NCBI RefSeq assembly: GCF_000013405.1
Contig: NC_007759.1
Location: 1,303,001-1,367,000, forward strand
Source of the DNA: Syntrophus aciditrophicus SB
Lineage (GTDB): Bacteria > Desulfobacterota > Syntrophia > Syntrophales > Syntrophaceae
Direction: 5' to 3'
DNA length: 64,000 bases
Shown here: piece after piece, positions 45,233 through 53,976 of the stretch
Numbering within the stretch: position 1 is the first letter of the stretch
How the letters are laid out: every line of letters begins with the position of its first letter
The notes under the pieces: model-generated
Databases searched by the model: none
Told to the model about the DNA's origin: nothing
Seen by the model: the letters and a program-made list of their open reading frames with translations, nothing else
Made by a program: the position numbers and the translations under genes

Positions 45233-45736
45233 TCAAAGTTCAGAAGAGCCGCTTCCAGCGGGGATGTCCCTCCCCATGACCAGCGCGTCTTCACCCTGTT
45301 CCACATAGTATGATTTCCGGATTCCCTTTACCACAAAACCAAGTTTTTCATAGAGCCGAATTGCTGCCTCATTTGAAGGACGGACCTCCAGAAAGGCTTG
45401 CGTGCATCCCTCCTTCCCAGCTTTTTGAAGCAGGGCTTTAATCAAAAATGTCGCCGCACTCCGGCGGCGGAACTCCGGTTTTACAGCGATTCTCTGGATA
45501 TCGACTTCATCTGCGGCAATCCGGAATACCGCGTAGCCGACGAGGATGCTGCGCCCCCGGCTGGATATCCGGATTGTCAGATTGCGGGCGACAGAGGAGG
45601 AAAACTCCTCGAGAAAGAGATTACGGGACCAGGGAGACGGAAAGGCGGCTGTCTCAATAGCCAGCACGTCCTCCAGATCATCCGGGGTCATCGGTTCAAG
45701 AAGGAAGCTGTTGGAACGGCCGTTTTCAGATGACAT
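45233..45736 (-). CDS. rimI: Ribosomal protein S18 N-acetyltransferase
   Basis: 167 residues from ATG 45736, which overlaps the last 11 bases of the PTS IIC gene; the frame continues upstream to a TTG. GNAT signatures: VKPEFRRRSAATFLIKALLQ for acetyl-CoA, FLEVRPSNEAAIRLYEKLGF and the RimI tail KSYYVEQGEDALVMGRDI. It is expected to acetylate the N-terminal Ala of ribosomal protein S18. Ribosome site is weak, with translational coupling to the IIC gene likely. Confidence 0.87.
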   Translation of the reverse strand: MSSENGRSNSFLLEPMTPDDLEDVLAIETAAFPSPWSRNLFLEEFSSSVARNLTIRISSRGRSILVGYAVFRIAADEVDIQRIAVKPEFRRRSAATFLIKALLQKAGKEGCTQAFLEVRPSNEAAIRLYEKLGFVVKGIRKSYYVEQGEDALVMGRDIPAGSGSSEL

Positions 45737-46421
45737 GGAAGAATTCCAGAATTCCGGCAATCGCCAGAAAAATGGCGCAGAAAACAGGGACCATCCTCCG
45801 CAGATGAATTGTATTCAAAGCCACGGCAATTCCCAGAAGAGGGAAGAAAAAAAAGGTCATATTCAGCGCTTTGAGTACTGAAAGGGGGAAACGGGGAAAA
45901 AGGAACGTGGTCATCACTGTTCCAGACAGCAGAAAGAAAAGAATAAGGAAAAAGGTAAGGAGAAAATAAACGACCGGAGACAACAGATGTCGCGCCGCGA
46001 CGCCGTTGACATCAGCTTTTCCCGCGCAGAGCAATGCCGCTCTTGCAAGGCGGTCGTTCATTTGAATGTGGATAGATTCCATTTTCTGTCCCACATAACC
46101 ACAGGGGATAAAGATAAGGATGGAAAAGGCCATGATTTCCCGGAAGTGATGACCGATCTCCCGGCTGGAGAAAATGCAGGAAGCCGTAATCAGAATAGCG
46201 GTGAGGGAATCATGTGGAGGGATGTAGGTGCCTACCGGCAAACGGTCGATCCAGAACAACTCGATCAAGGCGCCGATCAGCAGACCGGAATAAGGATCGC
46301 CGAGAAAAAACCCCATCAGGGGAGCGGCGATCACGGGTCTGGCGATCATGCTCTGAATCAAGATCCTGTCAAGACAGATCAGACTTCCCAGTAGAGAAGC
46401 CATTACGCATTGGATGAACAT
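45726..46421 (-). CDS. PTS mannose/sorbose-type permease IIC
   Basis: 231 residues, almost entirely membrane helices. Recognisable by MFIQCVMASLLGSLICLDR, LMGFFLGDPYSGLLIGALIELFWI and TYIPPHDSLTAILITAS. It is an EIIC of the mannose-fructose-sorbose family, which normally works with a IID membrane partner; none is nearby. ATG follows GGACGG directly; ATG 46403 is an alternative. It follows the IIB gene with a 33-base gap. Confidence 0.83.
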   Translation of the reverse strand: MFIQCVMASLLGSLICLDRILIQSMIARPVIAAPLMGFFLGDPYSGLLIGALIELFWIDRLPVGTYIPPHDSLTAILITASCIFSSREIGHHFREIMAFSILIFIPCGYVGQKMESIHIQMNDRLARAALLCAGKADVNGVAARHLLSPVVYFLLTFFLILFFLLSGTVMTTFLFPRFPLSVLKALNMTFFFFPLLGIAVALNTIHLRRMVPVFCAIFLAIAGILEFFHVI

Positions 46422-46454
46422 CCGTCCGGCCCGTCCACAAAGAAATGCTTGAAG

Positions 46455-47018
46455 TTAAGGCTTCTGTATTTTTAAAAAATTTCGGAGATCGGAAGATCTC
46501 TCCCGGGGAATGCGCCGCAGTTCCACCGTTACATCGTTTTTCATAAGAACCTTGAGATGGTCTATATCCCAGGTTCCAAGGAGGATGGAGGGCAGGCATG
46601 TCATTGCGCAGTGCTCGCTGTAGACGTTGCCGATATTCAGGTGATGAAAATGGAAGCCTGATTCGTAAGCGCGGACTGCATCGGATATGCAGGAAAAAAG
46701 GACAAGCGTTCGCTTCCCTCTTGTTTGTGAGTAGGGATAATTTCCTGAAAATTCGTCTATAGACCGGACAATGACTTCCGTTTCACTGGGAACGGCCATC
46801 CGCATGACCGTTTCCCGGAAAAAGTCGGAAGCTACTTCATCATTGGCGATAATGATACTGGATGCCTTCAGAAAAGGCACCCAGGCTTCCAGAATCTGTC
46901 CATGAATAAGCCGGTCATCCACTCTTACAAGGACAATCTCGTGACTGCTGTACAAGTTATGGTCAGCCAACTTTCCTGTCGAGGACCTCGCTGGCCAGGT
47001 AAATATTCTTTCTGCCAT
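46455..47018 (-). CDS. PTS mannose/sorbose-type IIB
   Basis: 187 residues if the ATG at 47018 is used, overlapping the IIA gene by 56 bases without a ribosome site. The family N terminus (IVLVRVDDRLIHGQ, with the phosphorylated His) only begins at residue 28, so the true start is more likely a TTG at 46970 or 46955. The domain continues with IIIANDEVASDFFRETVM. It takes phosphate from IIA and would pass it to the sugar bound by the IIC protein. Confidence 0.82.
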   Translation of the reverse strand: MAERIFTWPARSSTGKLADHNLYSSHEIVLVRVDDRLIHGQILEAWVPFLKASSIIIANDEVASDFFRETVMRMAVPSETEVIVRSIDEFSGNYPYSQTRGKRTLVLFSCISDAVRAYESGFHFHHLNIGNVYSEHCAMTCLPSILLGTWDIDHLKVLMKNDVTVELRRIPRERSSDLRNFLKIQKP

Positions 47019-47370
47019 AATCGGTCACATAAGCGGCAAAATCCCGGAGGGTCATATCCTCGCGGACGTCGGAAACCTTCAGAAGCATGGGAAGGTTGAC
47101 GCCCGTAACCACTTCGACTTTGTCTCTCTTTAAAAATGAAAAGGATAAATTGGAGGGCGTTCCCCCGAAGAGATCGGTAAGAATAAGCACGCCCTGACCT
47201 TTATCGAGCTTTTTGATGGCTGAACTGATTTCTTTTTTCAGGGATTCGACACCCTTGGACGGGTCAACGGACACATGCATGAGCACCTTCGAAGGGCCCT
47301 TGATCAGCTCGGCCGCTTTGATCAGCTCATCGCCGACGTTCCCATGCGTTATAATCAACACCCCGATCAT
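46963..47370 (-). CDS. PTS mannose-type IIA
   Basis: 135 residues from ATG 47370 (GGGAGG 7 bases upstream); the frame is open to 47430 with no site. MIGVLIITHGNVGDEL contains the phosphoacceptor His9 of the EIIA-Man family, followed by LILTDLFGGTPSN. In deltaproteobacteria similar sets serve regulation as well as transport. No ptsI or ptsH is seen in the window. First gene of the leftward operon. Confidence 0.87.
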   Translation of the reverse strand: MIGVLIITHGNVGDELIKAAELIKGPSKVLMHVSVDPSKGVESLKKEISSAIKKLDKGQGVLILTDLFGGTPSNLSFSFLKRDKVEVVTGVNLPMLLKVSDVREDMTLRDFAAYVTDYGRKNIYLASEVLDRKVG

Positions 47371-47411
47371 GAACGAACCTCCCTGGAAAACCAATACAAT
47401 CGAAAAAAGGA

Positions 47412-47440
47412 ACGCTAATGGATTCAGCATAAAATGTCAA
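47412..47440 (-). promoter_or_regulatory. Possible sigma-70 promoter of the PTS/pyr operon
   Basis: On the minus strand: TTGACA (47435-47440), 17 bases, TAGCGT (47412-47417). The -35 is a perfect match, the -10 matches only 3 of 6 bases. It lies 42 bases upstream of the IIA start and diverges from the flagellar promoter. Confidence 0.4.
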
Positions 47441-47637
47441 GAATTATGAAACAATTGAAGTCTCCCGAGAAAACGGTTTTTATTCGGATGGATGAAGGGA
47501 GAAGAAATTTCCAGATGGATGAGAGAAAACCGGGACAATCCGGAATTAATTTCCAGAATGGTTTCCCCGCAGCGACTGACGGGTATTCTGTCTGCTGTCA
47601 AGTGCGAGTATTTATTGAATAAAATAAAATTTATTCA

Positions 47638-47653
47638 TGGCATGTTCTCTGCA
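47638..47653 (+). promoter_or_regulatory. Sigma-54-type promoter before fliK
   Basis: tggcatgttctctgca: GG and GC are exactly 10 bases apart (47639-47640 and 47651-47652), as the -24/-12 elements require. It matches TGGCACG-N4-TTGCA at all but two positions. Transcription would start near 47664, about 25 bases before the fliK ATG. Confidence 0.65.
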
Positions 47654-47688
47654 ATTTCCCATTCGGACAAGAATAGTTGAGGGGGAAT

Positions 47689-49431
47689 ATGGACGCAATC
47701 GCAACCGGCATTGAAAGTGCTGTTGAACTGATACAGGCTGCGCAGCCGATCATGACGGCCGGATCGAAAACCTCGGGCGTCGTTGGAAAGAGTATGACGA
47801 CAGAAAAAGATCCGGTTGAAGGGCCAACGGATGCGGCATCGTTTTGTGTTTGTCTGAAAGAATCTGTGGAGCAGAAAACTTTACGGGAAAACGGGATTGA
47901 TCAGGATCTGGAAAGGGAACATGTCAAATCGACTGAAGGGGAGAAGATCGGATGGATGATAAAATCTGTAAACGATCCTGTGTTCCCGGAGGCTTGCTGC
48001 CATGGAAACGGGTTTCCGGCAATTCCGAACGATCTGGGCTCTGATCCTGAGAAAAACGGGGCAAACAGAGAAACATCCGACATGACGACCAGTATTTCCG
48101 GGAAAAATTCCCTTCCCTATAGCGGGAATGATGGTGCTTTGCTGTTCGGGAATGAAAGCGGGACCGGTTTATACTCTGCTTCAAAGAATATGGATGTGCC
48201 GCTTGAGGGGGAAACAGTACAGGCGTTGAATGATAAGGCGTTCATCCGGAAATTCGATCTTGCGGCATTGAAAGGTATGCATCATCAGAAAGAAGTTATC
48301 AGCAACATGACAGAAGGGGAAATGGCAAGTGCCGATTCCGGCGTCGGGAACCTTCCTCCTGCAAGGGACATCAAAACAAGCCAAGGACAGGCCATTCCCG
48401 GGCAAAATGCTTTAAAATCAAGCGATTCTTTCTCTCTCCCTCAAAAATTGACTTCTCAAGAAAATCGTAAAAATATTGAAGGAAGCGGATCCTCGAAGTC
48501 TCCGGTAATATCGGGAGAAACCTTTCAAACAACAAAAAAAGAAGCGTCATTACATTCCCGCGCGCTTCAGACCCCCCTGTCGAACGGACTCAGATCTACA
48601 GAGTCTCCAGTAAAATCGGGAGAAACCCTTCAAAAAACAGAGATTGATGCGCCGTTAACTTCCCGCGTACTTCAGCCACACAATCTGAATGGGCAAGCTT
48701 CTCCAGAAAATGATTCATACCAGCCAACAGGGATTGAACCGATCAAAAGAGATTATTATGTTCTCGATGATAAGCAGAGTCCGAGCATGGTTATTCGGGA
48801 AAATCTTTTGGACAGCTCTTCCGTGCGAAAAGAAGAGGGGAACGGAAGTCAGGGGAAGAGATTCAGCCAGGGGTTGAAAGAGGTTTTCGAACGTTCGAAT
48901 TCAGAACAACCAGGGTCCGCATTTTTTTCTGCGGAAAACAAAATTTCCATTGAAAAATCCTGGGAGTCCCGGCTTGTTCGGCCACAGGCCATGATGGATC
49001 AGGTTGTCGAAGGCGGGATCGAGATGGTCCGGAAAGGCGGCGGCCGGCTTAGAATGACCCTGAATCCTCCGAATCTGGGATCTCTGGACATGGATATCCA
49101 GGTCAGAAACAATAAGGTGGAGGTGTTGTTTTTAGTTGATACGGCAGAAATACAGTCGTCGCTGCAGGCGAACGCGGATCTTCTCAAAACGGCACTGAGT
49201 CAGCAGGGTTTGAAAGTCGATGGTTACAATGTCCTGATCCAGGGCAATACGGATCATCACAGTGCGTATTATTCCGATGATAACGCATCATGGCTGAATT
49301 CAAGGCGGGAAGGCGGCAAGGATGAGAACAGAAAAGATCAGCAGGAACAGGCTGATGGCATAATGGATCTGCTCAAGGGATCGAGGTTTTATCCGGGTGA
49401 TCGTTATAACCGAATAAGCCTGTTTATTTAG
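47689..49431 (+). CDS. fliK: Flagellar hook-length control protein FliK
   Basis: 580 residues from ATG 47689 (GAGGGGGAA upstream). Most of it is a Ser/Gly/Glu-rich ruler region with low similarity expected. Two 35-residue repeats occur at about 271-340 (SPVISGETF and SPVKSGETL starts). The conserved C-terminal domain (about 445-530) has RLRMTLNPPNLGSLDMDIQV and LKTALSQQGLKVDGYNVLIQ, the Flg_hook domain that switches export specificity. It is exported by the flagellar system. Followed by flgD and flgE. Confidence 0.9.
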   Translation: MDAIATGIESAVELIQAAQPIMTAGSKTSGVVGKSMTTEKDPVEGPTDAASFCVCLKESVEQKTLRENGIDQDLEREHVKSTEGEKIGWMIKSVNDPVFPEACCHGNGFPAIPNDLGSDPEKNGANRETSDMTTSISGKNSLPYSGNDGALLFGNESGTGLYSASKNMDVPLEGETVQALNDKAFIRKFDLAALKGMHHQKEVISNMTEGEMASADSGVGNLPPARDIKTSQGQAIPGQNALKSSDSFSLPQKLTSQENRKNIEGSGSSKSPVISGETFQTTKKEASLHSRALQTPLSNGLRSTESPVKSGETLQKTEIDAPLTSRVLQPHNLNGQASPENDSYQPTGIEPIKRDYYVLDDKQSPSMVIRENLLDSSSVRKEEGNGSQGKRFSQGLKEVFERSNSEQPGSAFFSAENKISIEKSWESRLVRPQAMMDQVVEGGIEMVRKGGGRLRMTLNPPNLGSLDMDIQVRNNKVEVLFLVDTAEIQSSLQANADLLKTALSQQGLKVDGYNVLIQGNTDHHSAYYSDDNASWLNSRREGGKDENRKDQQEQADGIMDLLKGSRFYPGDRYNRISLFI

Positions 49432-49444
49432 GAGGTGTCAGGAG

Positions 49445-50107
49445 ATGTGGGGCGTGACGAATATAGGCAAGGCGGCCAGCGCAGGTTCAGAAGGAACATC
49501 AACGAATAAATTAACGGGAAAAGATGAATTTTTGAAGATGCTCATTGCGCAGCTTCAAAATCAGAATCCTCTAAATCCCCTTGATGGAACCGATTTTGCC
49601 GCTCAGCTCGCCCAGTTTTCGAGTCTGGAACAGCTGACCAACATGAATTCAACACTGGAATCCTTAAGCGCACTTCAGACAACGCAGAACGGCATCATGG
49701 CTGCGAATCTGATCGGCAGGCAGGTTTCGGCCAATCAGGAGGGAGGGAATATCCTTACCGTGACCGGATCCAGCGCAAATTTGAGTTACAGCCTCGCTAA
49801 AGATGCAAAGAAGGTGACGGTAAACATTTACAATGAGGAAGGCAAACTGGTGAAAACCCTCGAAGGAAGAAATCAAAGCGCCGGACACAATACCCTCACA
49901 TGGGACTGCGGTGTCGATGCGCAGGGCGCCTATACCTTTGATGTCAGCGCGGAAGATTCCAGTGGAAACGATGTATCTGTGAATACGACGATTACAGGCA
50001 TTGTGACGGAGGTCCGGTTCACGGATCAATCTCTTCTGGTGACGGTGAACGGCCGGCAGATTTCCATTGCCGATATTGTCGAAGTCAGCGGCACACCGGC
50101 AACTTGA
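49445..50107 (+). CDS. flgD: Flagellar hook-capping protein FlgD
   Basis: 220 residues. The N-terminal export and oligomerisation region has KDEFLKMLIAQLQNQNPLNP and FAAQLAQFSSLEQLTNMN. Then a Tudor-like and FnIII-like pair including AKKVTVNIYNEEGKLVKTL and WDCGVDAQG. It scaffolds polymerisation of the hook subunit FlgE. It lies 13 bases after fliK with a very strong ribosome site (GGAGGTGTCAGGAG). Confidence 0.95.
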   Translation: MWGVTNIGKAASAGSEGTSTNKLTGKDEFLKMLIAQLQNQNPLNPLDGTDFAAQLAQFSSLEQLTNMNSTLESLSALQTTQNGIMAANLIGRQVSANQEGGNILTVTGSSANLSYSLAKDAKKVTVNIYNEEGKLVKTLEGRNQSAGHNTLTWDCGVDAQGAYTFDVSAEDSSGNDVSVNTTITGIVTEVRFTDQSLLVTVNGRQISIADIVEVSGTPAT

Positions 50108-50202
50108 TGGTTCAGCGGCAGGACATGTTTTTCATCAGGAATGAAAAGCGATTTTTATAAAAATGAAAATTGAAGATTATATGGAAAATCAGGAGGAGAG
50201 AG

Positions 50203-51726
50203 ATGTCGAATGCGTTATGGATCGGAACGACGGGATTGAATGCCAGCCAGAGGCAGATGGATATCATCGGAAACAATCTGGCCAACTCCAGTACTCTGGG
50301 TTATAAATCGGCAGATACCCAGTTTGCCAATATGCTGAGCCAGAGCCTTACCAGCGGTTCCGGATCGTTCCAGGTCGGTCAGGGTGTCGCAATTTCCTCT
50401 GTCAATACGAAATTTGACCAGGGGTCCTTTGAGTCGACGGGCAGCGTCACGGATATGGCCATCGATGGAGAAGGCTTTTTCCCGGTCAAGGACAAAGAAG
50501 GGGCGATTTATTATACGCGGGCAGGTGCTTTCGTTATCGATAAGGATGGATATCTTGTCGATGTCAACGGATACAGAGTCCAGGGGATTAATCTTTTTTC
50601 AGCTCCCGGGGATGCGGAGCTGACGGATATCTGCCTGAAAAATATTCAGTCAGCGCCAAGTGCCACGAAGACATTCGGAATCGGGGTCAACCTCAATGAC
50701 AGTGAAGATGCCGGCACATCATTTGTTGTTTCGCAGAACGTCTTTGATTCCAAAGGGGCAATTCATAATCTTTCTCTTACGTTCACGAAGACAGAGGGTG
50801 ACGGCTATTGGGGGTGTCAGGCCAAACTGGATAATGTTGAAACCATCAATTCGTCATGCTGCGGGATCAAGTTTGATGAAAGTGGCAATCTGAAAAACAC
50901 CTATTTAACTTCCTGCTCTGCCGGAGCAGTCAGCGGCGGTGGAGCCATTACATCCACGACAGTGAACAAGCCTGGACAGTTATATCTAAATGGAACAATT
51001 GCATGCACCCGTGGCGCCGATGCAGATACATGGACGATTTCAAGTTCTGAGTATCCGAATCTGGAATTTTCTCTGGGAGATCTGGGTAATGATGATGAAA
51101 TTGCCATCGATCTGGACGGCAAAGGAGGAACGGATATCACCCTTGCTCTGGGCGCCGGCTTTGCTGATCTGTCAAGCTTTGACCTGACAATCAGCCAGGT
51201 GGAAAGCAACGCAGCCGATGTGACTTTTGAATTTCCCGGTCTTGCCAATGGAGCCGACATCGGAAGCGGCAATGCGTTGACATGGAACCTGATCGGCGAC
51301 GATGCGCTTCAGGTGACTGGTTACGCGGCGACTTCAGTCATCAAGGCTCTGGAAGTCGACGGTTACACATCGGGGGTCCTGAAGTCTTTAAGCGTTGAAA
51401 AGGACGGCATCATATCCGGAATCTTCACCAACGGGCAAACATCTGATCTTGGCCAGGTCGTATTGGCAAATTTTCCCAATGTCGGAGCCTTGAGAAAAAT
51501 AGGGAGTTATTTTGCCGAAACCAATTTTTCCGGTGCCGCGATTATCAACTCGCCTGGAACGGGAGGTCTGGGAGAAATCATGTCCAACTCCCTTGAACAA
51601 TCCAACACCGATGTTTCCATGGAATTTGTGAACATGATCAACGCCCAGAGGGCTTATCAGGCCAGCGCCAGAATTATTACCACTTCAGATGAGATGCTGA
51701 CGGAACTGATGAATATCAAACGCTGA
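50203..51726 (+). CDS. flgE: Flagellar hook protein FlgE
   Basis: 507 residues from ATG 50203 (AGGAGGAG just upstream; a longer frame from 50170 is less likely). Conserved rod/hook N terminus: [20 protein letters not shown] and [16 protein letters not shown]-terminal hook end: [38 protein letters not shown]. The central region (about 150-430) is the variable hook domain and contains Cys residues (about 220-245), unusual in a hook protein. A terminator follows. Confidence 0.94.
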   Translation: MSNALWIGTTGLNASQRQMDIIGNNLANSSTLGYKSADTQFANMLSQSLTSGSGSFQVGQGVAISSVNTKFDQGSFESTGSVTDMAIDGEGFFPVKDKEGAIYYTRAGAFVIDKDGYLVDVNGYRVQGINLFSAPGDAELTDICLKNIQSAPSATKTFGIGVNLNDSEDAGTSFVVSQNVFDSKGAIHNLSLTFTKTEGDGYWGCQAKLDNVETINSSCCGIKFDESGNLKNTYLTSCSAGAVSGGGAITSTTVNKPGQLYLNGTIACTRGADADTWTISSSEYPNLEFSLGDLGNDDEIAIDLDGKGGTDITLALGAGFADLSSFDLTISQVESNAADVTFEFPGLANGADIGSGNALTWNLIGDDALQVTGYAATSVIKALEVDGYTSGVLKSLSVEKDGIISGIFTNGQTSDLGQVVLANFPNVGALRKIGSYFAETNFSGAAIINSPGTGGLGEIMSNSLEQSNTDVSMEFVNMINAQRAYQASARIITTSDEMLTELMNIKR

Positions 51727-51757
51727 TAAATTACTCTGGACACAGGGAAACTATTCT

Positions 51758-51789
51758 AAGGGGGATGAAAACTTTTCATTCCCCTTTTT
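51758..51789 (+). terminator. Rho-independent terminator after flgE
   Basis: Inverted repeat aagggggatgaaaa / ttttcattcccctt (14 bp with one G-U pair, apex partly unpaired) followed by a T run. It ends the fliK-flgD-flgE transcript before the fliL promoter. Confidence 0.75.
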
Positions 51790-51848
51790 CAGTTTGTAGA
51801 ACACGAATGAAATTCAGCTTCGTGCCGTTGATAAATAGTGTCACTGAC

Positions 51849-51864
51849 TGGTGCGCTAATTGCT
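51849..51864 (+). promoter_or_regulatory. Sigma-54-type promoter before fliL
   Basis: tggtgcgctaattgct: GG (51850-51851) and GC (51862-51863) spaced by 10 bases, with an exact TTGCT -12 element and CG in the -24 block. Two mismatches to the consensus. A weaker candidate lies at 51876-51891 (tggaattgaaaatgcc). It is about 110 bases before fliL. Confidence 0.5.
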
Positions 51865-51973
51865 TTGTTCCGGAATGGAATTGAAAATGCCAGTATCGAT
51901 TCATGAATCTGTTTGTCGAGATAACCACGTTTATTTCTGAATATTTTTTATGAAAAAGAAAGGGGGCGCCTGA

Positions 51974-52468
51974 ATGACAATGGAGGATCAGACGCAGCCG
52001 GATTCAAAAACGGTAACTCATGAAAGAAAAACGGGTACGTTCATTAAATGGCTGATCATCGGAATTGCTGGAATTATCATTATTGCGGGAGGTCTGACCG
52101 GTGGGCTTCTTTACATTAAGCACGTATCGAAGGGCACGGAAAATCAGAAAAGTGGAAAATCATCCGTCGGCATTTTATGGCCGATGGAACCCTTCGTTGT
52201 CAATCTGGCAGACAGCACAGGCGACCGGTATTTAAAGGCGGTGATACAGATTGAGGTTTCCGATCAGGAAAATACGGCGGCGTTGGATCAACTCAAGCCC
52301 AAGTTCAGGGATTCGATACTGGATATCCTCTCATCCAAATCCTACAAGGAGCTTATGGAGGTCAGCGGAAAGCAACGGCTTCGTGAGGATATTGCATTCA
52401 AGCTGAACAGCTTTTTATCAAAAGGCAGAATCATGCGCGTTTATTTTACAGAATTTGTCATTCAGTAA
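51974..52468 (+). CDS. fliL: Flagellar basal-body protein FliL
   Basis: 164 residues. A short cytoplasmic N terminus, one membrane helix (about 25-50; WLIIGIAGIIIIAGG) and a periplasmic domain starting at GILWPMEPFVVNLAD and ending RIMRVYFTEFVIQ, as expected. FliL stabilises stator units. Ribosome site AGGGGG before the ATG. First gene of the fliL-flhB/flhA run, 10 bases before fliM. Confidence 0.93.
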   Translation: MTMEDQTQPDSKTVTHERKTGTFIKWLIIGIAGIIIIAGGLTGGLLYIKHVSKGTENQKSGKSSVGILWPMEPFVVNLADSTGDRYLKAVIQIEVSDQENTAALDQLKPKFRDSILDILSSKSYKELMEVSGKQRLREDIAFKLNSFLSKGRIMRVYFTEFVIQ

Positions 52469-52477
52469 GAGTTCTTC

Positions 52478-53479
52478 ATGTCGCAGATTTTAACTCAGGA
52501 AGAAGTCGACGCTCTGCTGCGCGGCATTACAGGCGGTCAGATCGATACCGAAATTGATGAGGAAGAGGAGCCCTCCGATATCGTCATCTACGATCTGGCC
52601 AGTCAGGACCGGATCATCCGGGGGCGGATGCCCACCCTGGAAATGACGAATGAGAAATTCGCACGCATGTTCCGGACGACCTTGTCTTCCATGCTGCGCA
52701 AGGTAGTGGCGGTCAATTCCATGTCGGTCGACATGATTAAATTCGGGGAATTTCTGAAAACCCTTCCCGTGCCGACGAGCCTGCATATTTTCCGGATGGA
52801 GCCGCTTCGAGGAAACGCGATCTTTGTGATGGAGTCCAAGGTCATTTTTACCCTTGTGGATGTACTTTTCGGTGGAGCGGGGAAGGAACTGTTCAAGGTT
52901 GAAGGCAGAGAGTTTACAGCCATCGAGACGAATCTGATCAAAAAGGTGATTCTCAGTGCCCTTTCCGACCTGGAAAAAGCCTGGAAGACCATGCATGACA
53001 TTCGCGTGATTTATCAACGGTCTGAAATCAACCCCCAATTCGCGCAGATTGTTCCTCCCACGGATCTGGTTTTTGTCGTCGATTTTGAAATTGAGGTTGA
53101 ATACATCACCGGAATTCTCAAACTCTGCATTCCTTATTCAACGGTGGAGCCCATCCGGGAAAAATTACAGGCCGGATTCCAAAGTGAGCAGCTGGAAGTG
53201 GACAAGGTATGGATGAAGCGGTTTCGCGATAATCTCATGCTGGCTCATCTCGATATCCTGATCGAGTTGGGCAGCACGCTGATATCCGCCAAAGATGTGG
53301 TCAATCTCAAGCCCGGTGACGTCATTACCCTGGATCAGTACTGCACCGATCCGGTGAATATCTTTGTCGAGGGCATGATGAAATTTAAGGGATATCCGGG
53401 AACATATAAAGGAAATCAAGCCGTAAGGATTTCGGAGATTGTTCAGGACAAAGAGGTTATGGATTATGGAACAGAATGA
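52478..53479 (+). CDS. fliM: Flagellar switch protein FliM
   Basis: 333 residues. The N-terminal MSQILTQEEVDALLRGI is the start typical of FliM, and the region up to about residue 40 contains the CheY-binding-type segment. The middle domain (CheC-like) has LEMTNEKFARMFRTTLSSMLRK, and the C-terminal SpoA domain (about 250-320) has the C-ring function. It forms the rotor switch with FliN and FliG. Overlaps fliN by 14 bases. Confidence 0.95.
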   Translation: MSQILTQEEVDALLRGITGGQIDTEIDEEEEPSDIVIYDLASQDRIIRGRMPTLEMTNEKFARMFRTTLSSMLRKVVAVNSMSVDMIKFGEFLKTLPVPTSLHIFRMEPLRGNAIFVMESKVIFTLVDVLFGGAGKELFKVEGREFTAIETNLIKKVILSALSDLEKAWKTMHDIRVIYQRSEINPQFAQIVPPTDLVFVVDFEIEVEYITGILKLCIPYSTVEPIREKLQAGFQSEQLEVDKVWMKRFRDNLMLAHLDILIELGSTLISAKDVVNLKPGDVITLDQYCTDPVNIFVEGMMKFKGYPGTYKGNQAVRISEIVQDKEVMDYGTE

Positions 53480-53930
53480 GATCGATGAACTTCTTAATGA
53501 AATCGATATGGATGAAAACTCGAATTCGAGTATGGGTTTGAGCGATGACGACAATTTCGGTTGGGAAGATGTCAAGGAAGAACTTGCGCAGTCGCAGGTA
53601 AAAACTCCAAAGGTAGAGGTCAGCCCGGCTGATTTTAAGGAAATCCCTGCCGGTCCGAAAATGGATCCCCAGTTAGATCTCGATTTCATTCTCGATATTC
53701 CCCTGACTCTGAGTGTCGAACTGGGCCGGTGTCGAATGCTGATCAGTGAATTGCTCCAACTGGGACAGGGATCCATTATCGAACTGGTCAAACTGGCAGG
53801 CGAGCCTATGGATGTATACGTTAATCAGCGGCTCATCGCACGGGGAGAAGTGGTTGTGGTCAATGAAAAATTCGGGATACGGTTGACGGACATCGTTTCG
53901 CCGGCGGAACGTGTTAATAAACTGAGGTAA
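53466..53930 (+). CDS. fliN: Flagellar switch protein FliN
   Basis: 154 residues from ATG 53466, inside the end of fliM (GAGGT 8 bases upstream). The acidic N-terminal region (about 1-70) is followed by the SpoA domain with LDFILDIPLTLSVELGRCRM and KLAGEPMDVYVNQRLIARGEVVVVNEKFGIRLTDI. It forms the lower C-ring and docks export cargo. Co-translated with fliM. Confidence 0.95.
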   Translation: MEQNEIDELLNEIDMDENSNSSMGLSDDDNFGWEDVKEELAQSQVKTPKVEVSPADFKEIPAGPKMDPQLDLDFILDIPLTLSVELGRCRMLISELLQLGQGSIIELVKLAGEPMDVYVNQRLIARGEVVVVNEKFGIRLTDIVSPAERVNKLR

Positions 53931-53976
53931 CGGAATCACGTAACCATCTCCACAGACGAAATATACAGGAAACAAT

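Larger units (their letters stand above)
47371..47688. promoter_or_regulatory. Divergent regulatory region between PTS and flagellar genes
   Basis: This 318-base gap holds the two promoters listed separately. Two short plus-strand frames (47434-47622 and 47492-47680) have no domain and overlap the sigma-54 site, so I do not call them genes. The region upstream of the sigma-54 site would be where an enhancer-binding activator such as FleQ or FlrC acts, but I could not define a palindromic site. Confidence 0.45.

Noticed and set aside
47434-47680. Two short plus-strand frames between PTS and fliK
   Set aside because: They overlap the sigma-54-type promoter of fliK and have no domain; kept as regulatory DNA.
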